Shown: positions 27,164-35,813 of the stretch, piece after piece
How the letters are laid out: every line of letters starts with the position of its first letter
How positions within the stretch are numbered: the first letter of the stretch is position 1
Source: Streptomonospora mangrovi
GTDB lineage: Bacteria; Actinomycetota; Actinomycetes; Streptosporangiales; Streptosporangiaceae
Length of the DNA stretch: 64,000 bases
Assembly: GCF_027604915.1 (NCBI RefSeq)
Contig: NZ_JAJAQC010000024.1
Coordinates: forward strand, 50,350 to 114,349
Direction: 5' to 3'
The notes under the pieces: generated by a model
Databases searched by the model: none
The model's input: the letters and a program-made list of their open reading frames with translations, nothing else
What the model was told of the DNA's origin: nothing
Translations under genes and position numbers: made by a program

Positions 27164-27193
27164 CGCGCGGGCCGGGCCGCCCCGGCCCGCGCG
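27164..27193. terminator. Terminator of the GH3/sugar ABC operon
   Basis: A perfect 13-bp stem (27164-27176 with 27181-27193) and a 4-base loop begin nine bases after the GH3 stop codon. It separates the upstream operon from the operator region of the next one. Confidence 0.6.
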
Positions 27194-27201
27194 TCCCCCG
27201 C

Positions 27202-29640
27202 TCAGCCGCCCAGCGCCTCGGGCTCGCCCACGCGCACCCCGCTGACCAGCGCCCGGGTGTGGTCGACCGTGCGCGTGGGACCCTCCAGCGCCACCCGCGC
27301 GGTGTGCACCGCGCGCTCGCTGGAGGCCGCCAGCTCCAGCACCAGCTCCCCGGCCTCCACCACCCGGTGGCCCTCGGGGGCGGTGTAGGAGGCCAGGTCG
27401 GCCGGCACGGTGAACTCCACCCGCCGCCGCCGGCCGGCCGCCAGCTCCACCCGGGCATAGCCCACCAGGCGCCGCACCGGCAGGCTCACCCGCGCCACCA
27501 GGTCGCCCAGGTAGAGCTGCACCACCTCGGTGCCCTCGCGCTCACCGGTGTTGGCCACCGTGCAGGCCACGGTGAAGGACCCGTCGGTGGGCGCCGCGGC
27601 ACGGCCGCCCGGCTCGGCCGGGGCCGCGGGTGCGGCGGCGGGCCCTTCCCCGCCCGCCGCCGCGCCCGCCACCGCGAAGTCCGACCAGGTGAACGCGGTG
27701 TAGCTCAGCCCGTGCCCGAAGGGGAACAGCGGCGCGGGGTCCACCGAGCTGACCTCGCTGGCCCGCCCCAGCGCCGCCGTCAGGTAGGTCGCCGGCTGGC
27801 CGCCGGGGTCGCGCGGCACCCCCACCGGCAGCCGCCCGCTGGGGTTGACCGCGCCGGTCAGCACGCCGGCCACCGCCGCCCCGCCCTCCTCGCCGGGGAA
27901 GAACGCCTGGACGACCGCCGCCGCGCGCTCGCCCGCGCCGCCCAGCGCGTAGGGCCGCCCGCTCATCAGCACCAGCACCACCGGGGTGCCGGTGGCCACC
28001 AGCGCCTCCAGCAGCCGCTGCTGCACCCCGGGCAGCCGCAGGTCGGCCACGTCGCAGCCCTCACCGGAGGTACCGCGCCCGAACAGGCCCGCGCGGTCGC
28101 CCAGCACCGCCACGCACACCCGGGCGCGTGCCGCCGCGTCGGCGGCCGCGGCGATGCCGGAGGTGTCCTGGCCGTCGACCGCGCACCCGGCCCGGTGCAC
28201 CAGCTCGGTGCCCGGCAGCGCCGCGCGCAGCGACTCCAGCAGGGTGGGCACCGCCACACCCAGCCCCGCGTCGGGGTGGGCGGTGCCCACGTGGGCGGGG
28301 AAGGAGTAGCAGCCCAGCATGGCCTCGTGGGTGTCGGCCAGCGGACCCACCACCGCGATCTGCCCGCCCGGTGCCAGCGGCAGCGCCTCCTCGGCGTTGG
28401 CCAGCAGCACCACCGACTCCTCGGCCACGCGCCGGGCCAGGGCGCGGTCGGGGGCGGGGTCCAGGTCCACCTCGGGGGCGCCGGCCCCGCCCGCCTCGGC
28501 GCCGTGCCCGGCGGCCTCGCCGGGGAACGGGCTCCAGTCGGCGTCCAGCAGGCCCAGCTCGCACTTCTGGGTGAGCACCCGCAGCGCGGCGCGGTCCACC
28601 AGCTCCTCGGGCACGCGGCCGGCCCGCACCTCCGCGGCCAGGGTGGGCCCGTAGCAGCGCAGGTTGGGCAGCTCCACGTCCACCCCGGCCCCAAGCGCGG
28701 CGGCCGCGGCCTGGGCCGGGTTGGCGGCGGTGCCGTGCAGGGTCTCCAGGAACGCGATGCCGAAGTAGTCGGCCACCACCGTGCCCGAGAACCCCCACCG
28801 CTGCCGCAGCAGCCCGGTCAGCAGCTCCGGGTCGGCCGCCGCCGGCACCCCGTCGTTGGCGGTGTAGGAACTCATCACCGAGCGGGCGCCGCCCAGCAGC
28901 ACCGCCATCTCAAAGGGCGGCAGCAGCACGTCGGCCACCTCGCGCGGCCCCACCGACACCGGCGCCAGGTTGCGCCCGGCACGGGAGGCCGAGTAGCCGA
29001 CGAAGTGCTTGAGCGTGGCCACCACCCCCGCCGACTGGAGCCCGCGCACATAGGCCGTGCCCACGGTGCCCACCAGGTAGGGGTCCTCCCCGATGGTCTC
29101 CTCGGTGCGGCCCCAGCGCAGGTCGCGGGTGACGTCCAGGACCGGCGCCAGGCCCTGGTGCACGCCCACCCGGCGCATGGCCGCGCCGATGCGCGCGGCC
29201 ATGGCCTCCACCAGGCCCGGGTCGAAGGTCGCCCCCCACGCCAGCGGCGTGGGGTAGACCGTGGCGGTGTAGGCGGCGAACCCCGACAGGCACTCTTCGT
29301 GGGCGATGGCGGGGATGTGGAACCGGTTGGCCGCGGCGATCTCCTTCTGGGAGTTGGCCAGCGCCTGCACCCCCATGGCGGGGTCGACCGGGGCCGTGCC
29401 GAAGGGGCGCGTGAGCTGGCCCAGGCCGTGGCGGATCGCCTCCTCCCACACCACGGGCTCCTCGGTCAGGTCGTGCTGGTGGGGCGCCACCCCCTCGCCG
29501 GAGGCATCAGCCCCCACCCAGATCCCATAGAGCTGGGCGGTCTTCTCCTCGAGGGTCATGAGCCGGAGGACCTCGCCCGCCCGTTCGGCGGCCGGACGCG
29601 CCGGGTCCTGCCAGGGGGCGGGCTCGGAGGGAGACGTCAT
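27202..29640 (-). CDS. GH3 beta-glycosidase (beta-xylosidase or beta-glucosidase type)
   Basis: This is an 812-residue family 3 enzyme with three domains: a TIM-like barrel (about 25-370), an alpha/beta sandwich (about 400-620) and a C-terminal fibronectin III-like domain (about 680-790). The nucleophile is Asp291 in VVADYFG; the K-H-F-V substrate segment is near residue 204. A Pro/Ala-rich linker of about 30 residues precedes the last domain. There is no signal peptide, so it acts in the cytosol. It is the last gene after a binding protein and two permeases, the order seen in streptomycete bxl operons whose GH3 enzyme is a beta-xylosidase. Beta-glucosidase is the main alternative. Confidence 0.87.
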   Translation of the reverse strand: MTSPSEPAPWQDPARPAAERAGEVLRLMTLEEKTAQLYGIWVGADASGEGVAPHQHDLTEEPVVWEEAIRHGLGQLTRPFGTAPVDPAMGVQALANSQKEIAAANRFHIPAIAHEECLSGFAAYTATVYPTPLAWGATFDPGLVEAMAARIGAAMRRVGVHQGLAPVLDVTRDLRWGRTEETIGEDPYLVGTVGTAYVRGLQSAGVVATLKHFVGYSASRAGRNLAPVSVGPREVADVLLPPFEMAVLLGGARSVMSSYTANDGVPAAADPELLTGLLRQRWGFSGTVVADYFGIAFLETLHGTAANPAQAAAAALGAGVDVELPNLRCYGPTLAAEVRAGRVPEELVDRAALRVLTQKCELGLLDADWSPFPGEAAGHGAEAGGAGAPEVDLDPAPDRALARRVAEESVVLLANAEEALPLAPGGQIAVVGPLADTHEAMLGCYSFPAHVGTAHPDAGLGVAVPTLLESLRAALPGTELVHRAGCAVDGQDTSGIAAAADAAARARVCVAVLGDRAGLFGRGTSGEGCDVADLRLPGVQQRLLEALVATGTPVVLVLMSGRPYALGGAGERAAAVVQAFFPGEEGGAAVAGVLTGAVNPSGRLPVGVPRDPGGQPATYLTAALGRASEVSSVDPAPLFPFGHGLSYTAFTWSDFAVAGAAAGGEGPAAAPAAPAEPGGRAAAPTDGSFTVACTVANTGEREGTEVVQLYLGDLVARVSLPVRRLVGYARVELAAGRRRRVEFTVPADLASYTAPEGHRVVEAGELVLELAASSERAVHTARVALEGPTRTVDHTRALVSGVRVGEPEALGG

Positions 29641-29730
29641 TTACCGTCCTTCGTGAGAGGCCACGGCGGCGCGCGGTCGGCGGCGCCGGTGGCGGTCGGA
29701 TCCGTTCGTGGCGGCGGGTACCGGGGGCGG

Positions 29731-30606
29731 CTACTTGCCGCCGACCCCCATGAGCCCGCTGATCAGCGACCGGCGGGCGACGAGGTAGACGAGGAACAGC
29801 GGCACGGTGGCCAGCACGACCGCGGTCAGCAGCCCGGGGATGTCGACCCGGTACTGGCCCTGGAACTCATACAGCCCCAGCGTGATCACCCGGGTGCCCG
29901 CCGACTGGGTCAGGATCAGCGGGAACAGGAACCCGTTCCACGCCTGGAGGGCGGCGTAGACGGCGATGGTGCTGATGCCCGAGCGCGACAGCGGCACCAC
30001 CAGCCGCAGGAACGTGCGGCCCGCCCCCGCGCCGTCCAGCGCCATGGCCTCATACAGCTCGTCGGAGATGTCGCGCATCGACCCGGTCAGGATCAGCACG
30101 CAAACCGGCAGCGCGAACGCCGCCGTGGGCAGCACCACCGCCAGCAGGGAGTCGTAGAGGTCCAACTGCACGATGATCAGGTACACCGGGATGATCACCG
30201 CCTGGGAGGGGATCGCCAGCCCCAGCAGGAACACCCGGAAGAACCCGTCGGTCAGCCGGGTGCGCGAGCGCACGATGGCGTAGCCGGCCGTCACCGACAG
30301 CACCACCACCACCGCCACCACACCCGCGGTCACCAGCATCGTGTTCCACACGAAGGTGAGCAGCCCGCTGCCGAAGGCCCCCACGTAGTTGTCCAGGGTG
30401 GGATCGGCGGGGATCGTCAGCGGCCCGGCGGTGCGGTACTCCTCGGTGCGCTGGAAGGTGGCCACCAGCAGGGCGTACAGCGGCACGCCCACCACCACCA
30501 GCCAGGCCAGCGCGCCCAGCCCGGCCAGCGGGTTGGGGCGCTCGCGCCCCAGGCGGCGGCGCCGGGGCGCGGTGCGGGCGGCCGGGGCCGCCGGAGTCGT
30601 GGTCAC
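29731..30606 (-). CDS. Carbohydrate ABC transporter permease (MalG-like)
   Basis: This 291-residue membrane subunit has six helices; the first starts near residue 27. The coupling loop EAMALDGAGAGRTFLRLVVPLS (about 190-211) is the typical EAA motif of sugar importers. The GTG start overlaps the stop of the upstream permease gene (GTGA), which shows translational coupling. No ATPase gene is in the operon; such importers in actinomycetes share a genomically distant MsiK-type ATPase. Confidence 0.9.
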   Translation of the reverse strand: MTTTPAAPAARTAPRRRRLGRERPNPLAGLGALAWLVVVGVPLYALLVATFQRTEEYRTAGPLTIPADPTLDNYVGAFGSGLLTFVWNTMLVTAGVVAVVVVLSVTAGYAIVRSRTRLTDGFFRVFLLGLAIPSQAVIIPVYLIIVQLDLYDSLLAVVLPTAAFALPVCVLILTGSMRDISDELYEAMALDGAGAGRTFLRLVVPLSRSGISTIAVYAALQAWNGFLFPLILTQSAGTRVITLGLYEFQGQYRVDIPGLLTAVVLATVPLFLVYLVARRSLISGLMGVGGK

Positions 30607-31577
30607 ATCCCCTCCCGGGTGCTGCGCATCGCGCCGAAGCCGGTCAGGCGCACCATCACCAGGGAGGCGGCCGTGGCCACCACCACCAGGGTGAAGGCGA
30701 TCGCGCTGGCGTAGCCGTACTGGTAGCTCTCAAACCCCACCCGGTACATCAGGTAGGGCACGATCGTGGTGTCGGTGCCCGGACCGCCGCCGGTCATGAT
30801 GAGCACGGTGTCGAAGTAGGTCAGCGAGCCCACCACCATCAGCACCGAGGAGGTGGTGATGGTGTTGCGCAACTGGGGCAGCGTGATGTGCCAGAACGCG
30901 CGCAGCCGCCCGGCGCCGTCGATCTGGGCGGCCTGGTAGAGCGAGGCGGGGATCTGGCGGGCGCCGCCCTGGTAGAGCAGCATGTGCAGCGGGATGAACT
31001 GCCAGGCGGTGACGAAGACGATCACCCCGAAGGCGGCGGTGCCGTCGCTGAGCACGTCCAGGCCCGGCATGCCGATCAGCGGGCCGATCTGGGCCAGCGG
31101 CCCGAAGTTGGGGTCCAGCAGCGCCCGCCAGATGATGGCCACCGCCGCCGAGGACAGCAGCAGCGGCACGAAGAACAGCGCCGAGAGCACCGCCCGGTTG
31201 CGCTGGCGGCCGGCCGCCCATACCCCCAGCAGCAGCGCGATGGGCGTCTGCACGGCCCAACTGCTCACGCTCAGCACCAGGGTGAGCACCACCGCGCGGT
31301 GCATGGCGGGGTCGCCGGCCAGCCGCGTCCAGTTCTGCGCGCCGATGAAGCGGGGCGTGCCCAGGCCGCCCCACTCGGTGAAGGACAGGTAGACCACCAG
31401 CCCCATGGGCAGCACGGCGAACGCGCCGAAGAACACCAGGGCGGGCAGGGCCCACCAGGCGCCGGGACGGCCCACGCGCGGCCCCGGCCGGCGCGCCCGC
31501 CCCGAGGGGGCGGTGCGCGCCGAGGGGGCCGCGGTGGGCCGGCGGCGGCCGTCGCGGCTGGGCGAGAGCACGCTCAC
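30603..31577 (-). CDS. Carbohydrate ABC transporter permease (MalF-like)
   Basis: This 324-residue membrane subunit has an Arg/Pro-rich cytoplasmic N-terminus of about 40 residues, then six helices. The coupling loop QAAQIDGAGRLRAFWHITLPQ (about 230-250) matches the EAA motif. The GTG start at 31577 overlaps the stop of the binding-protein gene by four bases (GTGA); the much longer reading frame upstream is the shadow of that gene. Confidence 0.9.
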   Translation of the reverse strand: MSVLSPSRDGRRRPTAAPSARTAPSGRARRPGPRVGRPGAWWALPALVFFGAFAVLPMGLVVYLSFTEWGGLGTPRFIGAQNWTRLAGDPAMHRAVVLTLVLSVSSWAVQTPIALLLGVWAAGRQRNRAVLSALFFVPLLLSSAAVAIIWRALLDPNFGPLAQIGPLIGMPGLDVLSDGTAAFGVIVFVTAWQFIPLHMLLYQGGARQIPASLYQAAQIDGAGRLRAFWHITLPQLRNTITTSSVLMVVGSLTYFDTVLIMTGGGPGTDTTIVPYLMYRVGFESYQYGYASAIAFTLVVVATAASLVMVRLTGFGAMRSTREGM

Positions 31578-32860
31578 TGGAGCGCCGCCAGGGTGTCGAC
31601 GAACTCCTCCGGCGTGGTCTGCCCGTTGAACAGCCGGTCGATCTCGGTCAGGACCGGCTCGGCGGCGGTGCGGGGCAGCGCCTGGTCCCAGGAGAGCTGG
31701 AAGGTGGGGGCCTCCTGCACCAGGTCGTACTGGTAGCGGGCGAAGTCGGGGTTGGGGCTGTTGTCCAGCAGTTCCTCGGCGCCGGTGGTCACCGGCACCT
31801 CGCCGTTCTCCACCATGTCGGCCACGTACTCCTGGGTGTAGGTCTGCTTGAGGAAGTCCACCGCCGCCTCGGAGTCGGCCTCCGAGGTCACCGAGAAGTA
31901 GTTGGTGGGGTTGCCCACCACGGCCGCCGGGTCGCCCTGGCCGTCGGGGACCTCGGGGAAGGTCGTGTAGCCCAGGTGCTCCTCGGCGAACTCCGGGGCC
32001 TCGGCCAGTTGGGTGGAGTACTCCCAGGAGCCCATGAGGTGCATGGCGGCGCGCCCCTCGGCCAGCAGCGCCGAGGCACCGCCCTCGGTGTAGCTCACCG
32101 AGGCGAAGTTGTCGCCGAAGGCGCCGCGGTCGACCAGGTCCTGGACGGTCTGGGCCGCCCACAGCACGGCCGGGTCGCGCCAGCCCTCGAAGTCGCCCCC
32201 CTGGATGCGCTGGAACACCTCGTGGCCGCCGCGGCGGTCCACCAGGTACTGGAGCCACATCTGCTGGGTCCAGGTGGTGTTGCCGGCCAGCGCGAAGGGT
32301 GTGACGCCCTCGTCGTTGAAGGTGTCGATGAGGCTGAGCAGGTCCTCCCAGGTCTCGGGCGGCTCCACGCCGGCGTCCTCGAAGACCTGCTCGTTGTAGA
32401 ACAGCATGACCGGCTGGGTGCCGCGCAGCGGGATGCCGTACTGCACGCCGTCGATCTTGCCCGCGTCCAGGACGGAGGGGATGAACGCCTCCTCCATCTC
32501 GGGGTTCTGCGCCAGGGCGTCGTCCAGGGACAGCAGCATGTCCTGCTCGACGTAGGGCTCGATGCTGCCGCCGCCCCAGTTGAAGAAGACGTCGGGGGCC
32601 TCACCCGATCCCATGACCGTGCGGAGCTTGTCGTCGTAGCCGTCGCCGGGGACCTCGTCGATCACGGCCCGGACATCGGCGCCCTCGTTGTAGCGCTCGG
32701 CGGCGTTGTGCTGCACCACCGCCAGGGTGTCCTGGTACATCATCACGTTCAGTTCGCCGTCGCCCGACTCGGCTTGGGAACCGGAGCCTCCGCAGGCGGT
32801 GGCGGTCATCAGGAGCAGCGCGAGCGCGGCGGCGGTGCCCGTCCGTTGGGGGGGTGTCAT
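31574..32860 (-). CDS. Family 1 sugar-binding lipoprotein
   Basis: This encodes 428 residues with a lipoprotein signal ending in TATAC (Cys at about 23) and a Gly/Ser linker. The body is a family 1 two-lobe sugar-binding fold; FFNWGGGSIEPYV (near 92-104) and GIPLRGTQPVMLFYN (near 142-156) are characteristic. I chose ATG 32860 because AGGA sits seven bases before it; a GTG two codons upstream is too close to that site. It is first in the operon with two permeases and the GH3 enzyme, so a xylo- or gluco-oligosaccharide ligand is likely. Confidence 0.9.
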   Translation of the reverse strand: MTPPQRTGTAAALALLLMTATACGGSGSQAESGDGELNVMMYQDTLAVVQHNAAERYNEGADVRAVIDEVPGDGYDDKLRTVMGSGEAPDVFFNWGGGSIEPYVEQDMLLSLDDALAQNPEMEEAFIPSVLDAGKIDGVQYGIPLRGTQPVMLFYNEQVFEDAGVEPPETWEDLLSLIDTFNDEGVTPFALAGNTTWTQQMWLQYLVDRRGGHEVFQRIQGGDFEGWRDPAVLWAAQTVQDLVDRGAFGDNFASVSYTEGGASALLAEGRAAMHLMGSWEYSTQLAEAPEFAEEHLGYTTFPEVPDGQGDPAAVVGNPTNYFSVTSEADSEAAVDFLKQTYTQEYVADMVENGEVPVTTGAEELLDNSPNPDFARYQYDLVQEAPTFQLSWDQALPRTAAEPVLTEIDRLFNGQTTPEEFVDTLAALQ

Positions 32861-32870
32861 GGCCACGTCC

Positions 32871-32896
32871 TATCGAAACTATCGGACAAGTTATCG
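32871..32896. promoter_or_regulatory. Candidate operator of the right sugar operon
   Basis: tatcgaaactatcgg...ttatcg lies between the promoter and start of the binding-protein gene. CGAAACTATCG (32874-32884) recurs exactly at 37160-37170, and CGAAACTA recurs next to O2 at 27081. The motif resembles the CGAA-N-TTCG half-sites reported for BxlR/XylR-type LacI regulators, although the symmetry here is poor. Confidence 0.4.
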
Positions 32897-32912
32897 CAAT
32901 GCGTGCTGCCAG

Positions 32913-32942
32913 AATTTACGGCGCTGCCACAAACACCGTCAA
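32913..32942 (-). promoter_or_regulatory. Promoter of the sugar ABC/GH3 operon
   Basis: On the - strand TTGACG (32942-32937), an 18-base spacer and TAAATT (32918-32913) form a good promoter 53 bases upstream of the binding-protein start, with the operator-like motif between them. Confidence 0.5.
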
Positions 32943-32997
32943 TACTCCACGAGAACTTCGTCACCCTCCCGGCGGCCGACCCCGCGCGGACTCCCAG

Positions 32998-33003
32998 TAA
33001 AAT
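32998..33003 (+). promoter_or_regulatory. -10 box for a leaderless lacI-type mRNA
   Basis: TAAAAT ends eight bases before the GTG start at 33012, so the transcript would start at or within a base or two of the start codon. No ribosome site is present, consistent with leaderless translation. Confidence 0.45.
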
Positions 33004-33011
33004 GCGGCCTT

Positions 33012-34061
33012 GTGACAGCCCAACCCGCACCAGTCCCCTCCGGCGCCGCCGGCACCGAACCCGTCACCATCTCGAAAATTGCGGCGGCGGCCGGTGTATC
33101 GGTGCCCACGGTCTCCAAGGTCCTGAACGGCCGGGCCGACGTCGCGCCCGAAACCCGCGCGCGCGTGGAGGAGCTGATCCACCGCCACGGCTACCGCCGC
33201 CGGCGCGGACCCGGCGCCGGGCGCGCCCCGACGATCGACCTCGTCTTCCACGAACTCGACAGCGCCTGGGCCATCGAGGTCATCCGCGGCGTGGAGCGCA
33301 TTGCCCGCGCCGAAGGGCTCAGCGTCGTGCTCTCGGAGTCCGGCGGCGAGCAGCGCCCCGGCGACGCCTGGGTCGACGCGGTCCTCAGCCGCCAGTCCAC
33401 GGCCGCCATCCTGGTCTTCTCCGACCTCGCCCCCGAGCAGCGCGCCCGCCTGGCCGCCCGCAGCATCCCCTTCGTGGTGGTCGACCCCACCGGCGACCCC
33501 GGCGAGGACGTGCCCTCGATCGGCTCGGCCAACTGGAACGGCGGCCTGGTGGCCACCCGCCACCTCATCGAACTGGGCCACGAGCGCATCGCCGTCATCG
33601 GCGGCCCCGCCGACGTGCTGTGCAGCCGCGCCCGCATCGACGGCTACCGCGCGGCCCTGGACACCGCCGGCCTGCCGGTGGACCCCTCCCTCATCCGCAC
33701 CGGCGACTTCCACGTGGAGGGCGGCCACGGCAACGGCCGCGACCTGCTGCTCTCCCCCGAGCCGCCCACCGCCATCTTCGCCGGAAGCGACCTCCAGGCC
33801 ATGGGCCTGTACGAGGCCGCGCGCGAACTGGGCGTGCGCATCCCCGAGGACCTGAGCGTGGTGGGCTACGACGACCTCCCGGTCGCCCGCTGGGTGGGCC
33901 CGCCGCTGACCACGGTCCGCCAGCCCCTGACGGAGATGGCCGAGGAGGCCACCCGCCTGGCGCTGCTGCTCAGCCGCGGCCAGCAGCCGCCCAACCTGCG
34001 CCTGGACCTGGCAACCAACCTGGTGGTACGCCAGAGCACCGCCCCGCCGCGCAAGGGCTAG
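33012..34061 (+). CDS. LacI-family regulator of the divergent sugar operon
   Basis: This is a 349-residue LacI-type repressor. An Ala/Pro-rich leader of 17 residues precedes the helix-turn-helix (VTISKIAAAAGVSVPTVSKVLNG, about 18-40). The hinge helix follows near residue 60, and the rest is the sugar-sensing core (about 75-340) ending with a typical DLPVARWVGPPLTTVRQP segment. It is divergent from the binding-protein/GH3 operon, so local control of that operon is the straightforward reading; BxlR-type regulation is inferred from gene order. GTG 33012 is the start because the overlapping ATG at 33002 is out of frame. Confidence 0.88.
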   Translation: MTAQPAPVPSGAAGTEPVTISKIAAAAGVSVPTVSKVLNGRADVAPETRARVEELIHRHGYRRRRGPGAGRAPTIDLVFHELDSAWAIEVIRGVERIARAEGLSVVLSESGGEQRPGDAWVDAVLSRQSTAAILVFSDLAPEQRARLAARSIPFVVVDPTGDPGEDVPSIGSANWNGGLVATRHLIELGHERIAVIGGPADVLCSRARIDGYRAALDTAGLPVDPSLIRTGDFHVEGGHGNGRDLLLSPEPPTAIFAGSDLQAMGLYEAARELGVRIPEDLSVVGYDDLPVARWVGPPLTTVRQPLTEMAEEATRLALLLSRGQQPPNLRLDLATNLVVRQSTAPPRKG

Positions 34062-34098
34062 GGCGCACGGCACAGCGGAAACCGGCGGCGCACGCAGA

Positions 34099-34185
34099 GC
34101 CCCGCCCCGCGCGGAAGGGGTGGCCGGCGGGGCGGGGCCTTCCTGCGCGGACGAGGGGCGGGACCGCAGCCGTCCCGCCCCTCGT
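34099..34185. terminator. Tandem terminators after the first lacI gene
   Basis: The first hairpin has a 12-bp stem (34099-34110 with 34127-34138). The second has a perfect 14-bp stem (34151-34164 with 34172-34185) and a 7-base loop. Confidence 0.6.
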
Positions 34186-34797
34186 CGCGGGGCGCCCCCA
34201 AGGGGCCGGAGGGGGCGCCCTATCCAATGAAGTCCATTGAAGTCCATGCCGGCCGCGAGGCCGGCCCTGGGCCGGTGCCCGGGGACCGGCCGATCAGCCT
34301 GGCCTGGGACCGGCCGCACGAGGCCGCAGTGATGTGAATGCGGCCGGCCCCAGGGTCGTAGAGCGGTCGCCGCGCGGGGGGCGCGGCGGGCGCAGGCGTT
34401 TCCGGGCGCAGGGGACCCGCCCGGACCCGGTCTGCCGACGGCCCGGAGGGCGGCGGCCGGATACGGCCACCGTCGTCCGGATGGGGTACCGCCGTCCGCC
34501 GCGCTGGGCACGGCGCCGCTCACAGTCGCGCGGGCGCGAAGCGCGCCACGCGGCAGCGGAAACACGGGGATGGGTGTGATGGGGTGCTGGTGCCCGCCCG
34601 ATGGGGACGCCGGGGGACCTGCCGGACACGTTCCCCCTCGGGGGAACGGGCCGGGTGGAACCCCGGTGCACGGTCGGCGCTGACTAGGCCGGAAGGGGCG
34701 GGCGCGTCCGCGCGCGGCGTCGGGAAGCGGGTCGGGCCACGGTGTCGGTCCTTCCTGTCGGTCCAACTCGGAGTGCCACTGCCACCTGCGCTCCCAT

Positions 34798-34811
34798 TGG
34801 GAGCGCTCCCA
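34798..34811. promoter_or_regulatory. CelR/CebR-type LacI-family operator (right copy)
   Basis: TGGGAGCGCTCCCA is identical to 18366-18379. A half-site (gcgctccca) precedes it at 34788-34796. It lies in a convergent intergenic region without a gene start nearby. Confidence 0.7.
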
Positions 34812-34821
34812 TGCGTGACGA

Positions 34822-34849
34822 ATGTAACACGGTCGCCATCCGGCACCAA
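34822..34849 (-). promoter_or_regulatory. Possible orphan promoter next to the right operator
   Basis: On the - strand TTGGTG (34849-34844), 16 bases and TTACAT (34827-34822) place the expected transcription start within the operator region. It points leftward toward the 3' end of the first lacI gene; no - strand gene follows. Confidence 0.3.
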
Positions 34850-35813
34850 GAGGTGACAGATCGAAATTGCCCCGAAACCGCAAAGACCGATGTCACAGCC
34901 CCGAAATCCGCGAGGAAGCGGGACTGCGTCAGGGCCGGTGGGGCAGCCGGAAGGGCGAGGGCGGGCGAAATCCGGTACCGCTGCGCGGTTGCCACGGCGG
35001 CGACGGGGCAGCGAGGGCGGCCACGGGATGGGCGGGGCGCCCACCGGAACGCGCGGTGCGTGGCCGGTGAGCCGACGGGGCACCGACGGCGGCGGGGGTT
35101 CAGGTGCGCGACCATCGCCCCGAAGCACTACGGCCCGGTTCGCGTCGATGGCGGCGAGGGCGCCCACGGGCGCGGCGGGGCGCTCACCGGAACGCCGGGC
35201 GGCGGGCGGGTGAGGCGGTGAGGTGGCGAACCGAGGACCGCATCCGCCCGAGTAGCGCACTCCATTCACGGAAAGGCGCGCAACGCGTCCGATCAACGCC
35301 TACCAGCAGCCCTATTTGTTGTCTTTTGCCCCATTTGCGCGAGCATCAACGAGTCCCGCACTGGCCCCCGCATCGCACTTGTCTCACAGTTCGAGACACT
35401 CGGCCAAATCCGCGCGCATTTGCTCGCTTATGGCCGATTTGCAAGGCGACGATCCTCGTCTTTCGCACGAAAGGCGCACCAAAGGCGTGGCCGAACACGG
35501 CACCACGGCCAATCGTCTCACCATATGAGACTTCCTGGGGTGGTATGCACTCTTTGCCCCCGTTCGCCACGTCGCCCATAAGGCACATCCGCAGAGAAGC
35601 GCATTACTTCCGCATCGGCGGAGAAGATAAGGGCACGTGCGCCTCGATTTGCCCGCAATGTCCCACCGGCACGATGGCGGACCACCCTCGCGCCCCCTCG
35701 CCATCCCCGACACCGCCGCGCGCACGGGCAACCGCAAACCGGAGGCATCCACCCGCCGCCGCCCCCGTCGCAACCGTCGCCACCCGCCGCGCGTAGCGAC
35801 GGCGGTCAGGTTG

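Larger units (their letters stand above)
34062..35813. other. 1.75-kb convergent intergenic region with an orphan operator
   Basis: No gene is supported between the two convergent LacI genes. Contents seen: tandem terminators (34099-34185), a tandem 10-base repeat tgaagtccat near 34228-34247, a CelR-type operator with promoter-like hexamers (34798-34849), two similar GC-rich segments near 35035-35065 and 35175-35220, and a markedly AT-richer patch at about 35250-35650. ORFs here are Arg-rich and lack ribosome sites. Its size is unusual for a convergent junction and suggests lost genes. Confidence 0.5.

Noticed and set aside
27259..30714. 1151-codon open frame on the + strand across GH3 and permease genes
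   Set aside because: Antisense shadow; His/Gly/Arg-rich, no ribosome site, and it overlaps conserved enzymes with intact catalytic residues.
34742..35221. 159-codon ORF next to the right CelR-type operator
   Set aside because: I tested whether the operator could serve this gene. It starts upstream of the operator, has no ribosome site, and its sequence looks non-coding.
35346..35588. 80-codon - strand ORF in the AT-richer island
   Set aside because: No ribosome site and no similarity to XRE or DUF397 proteins. The lower GC content is not matched by coding-like codon positions.
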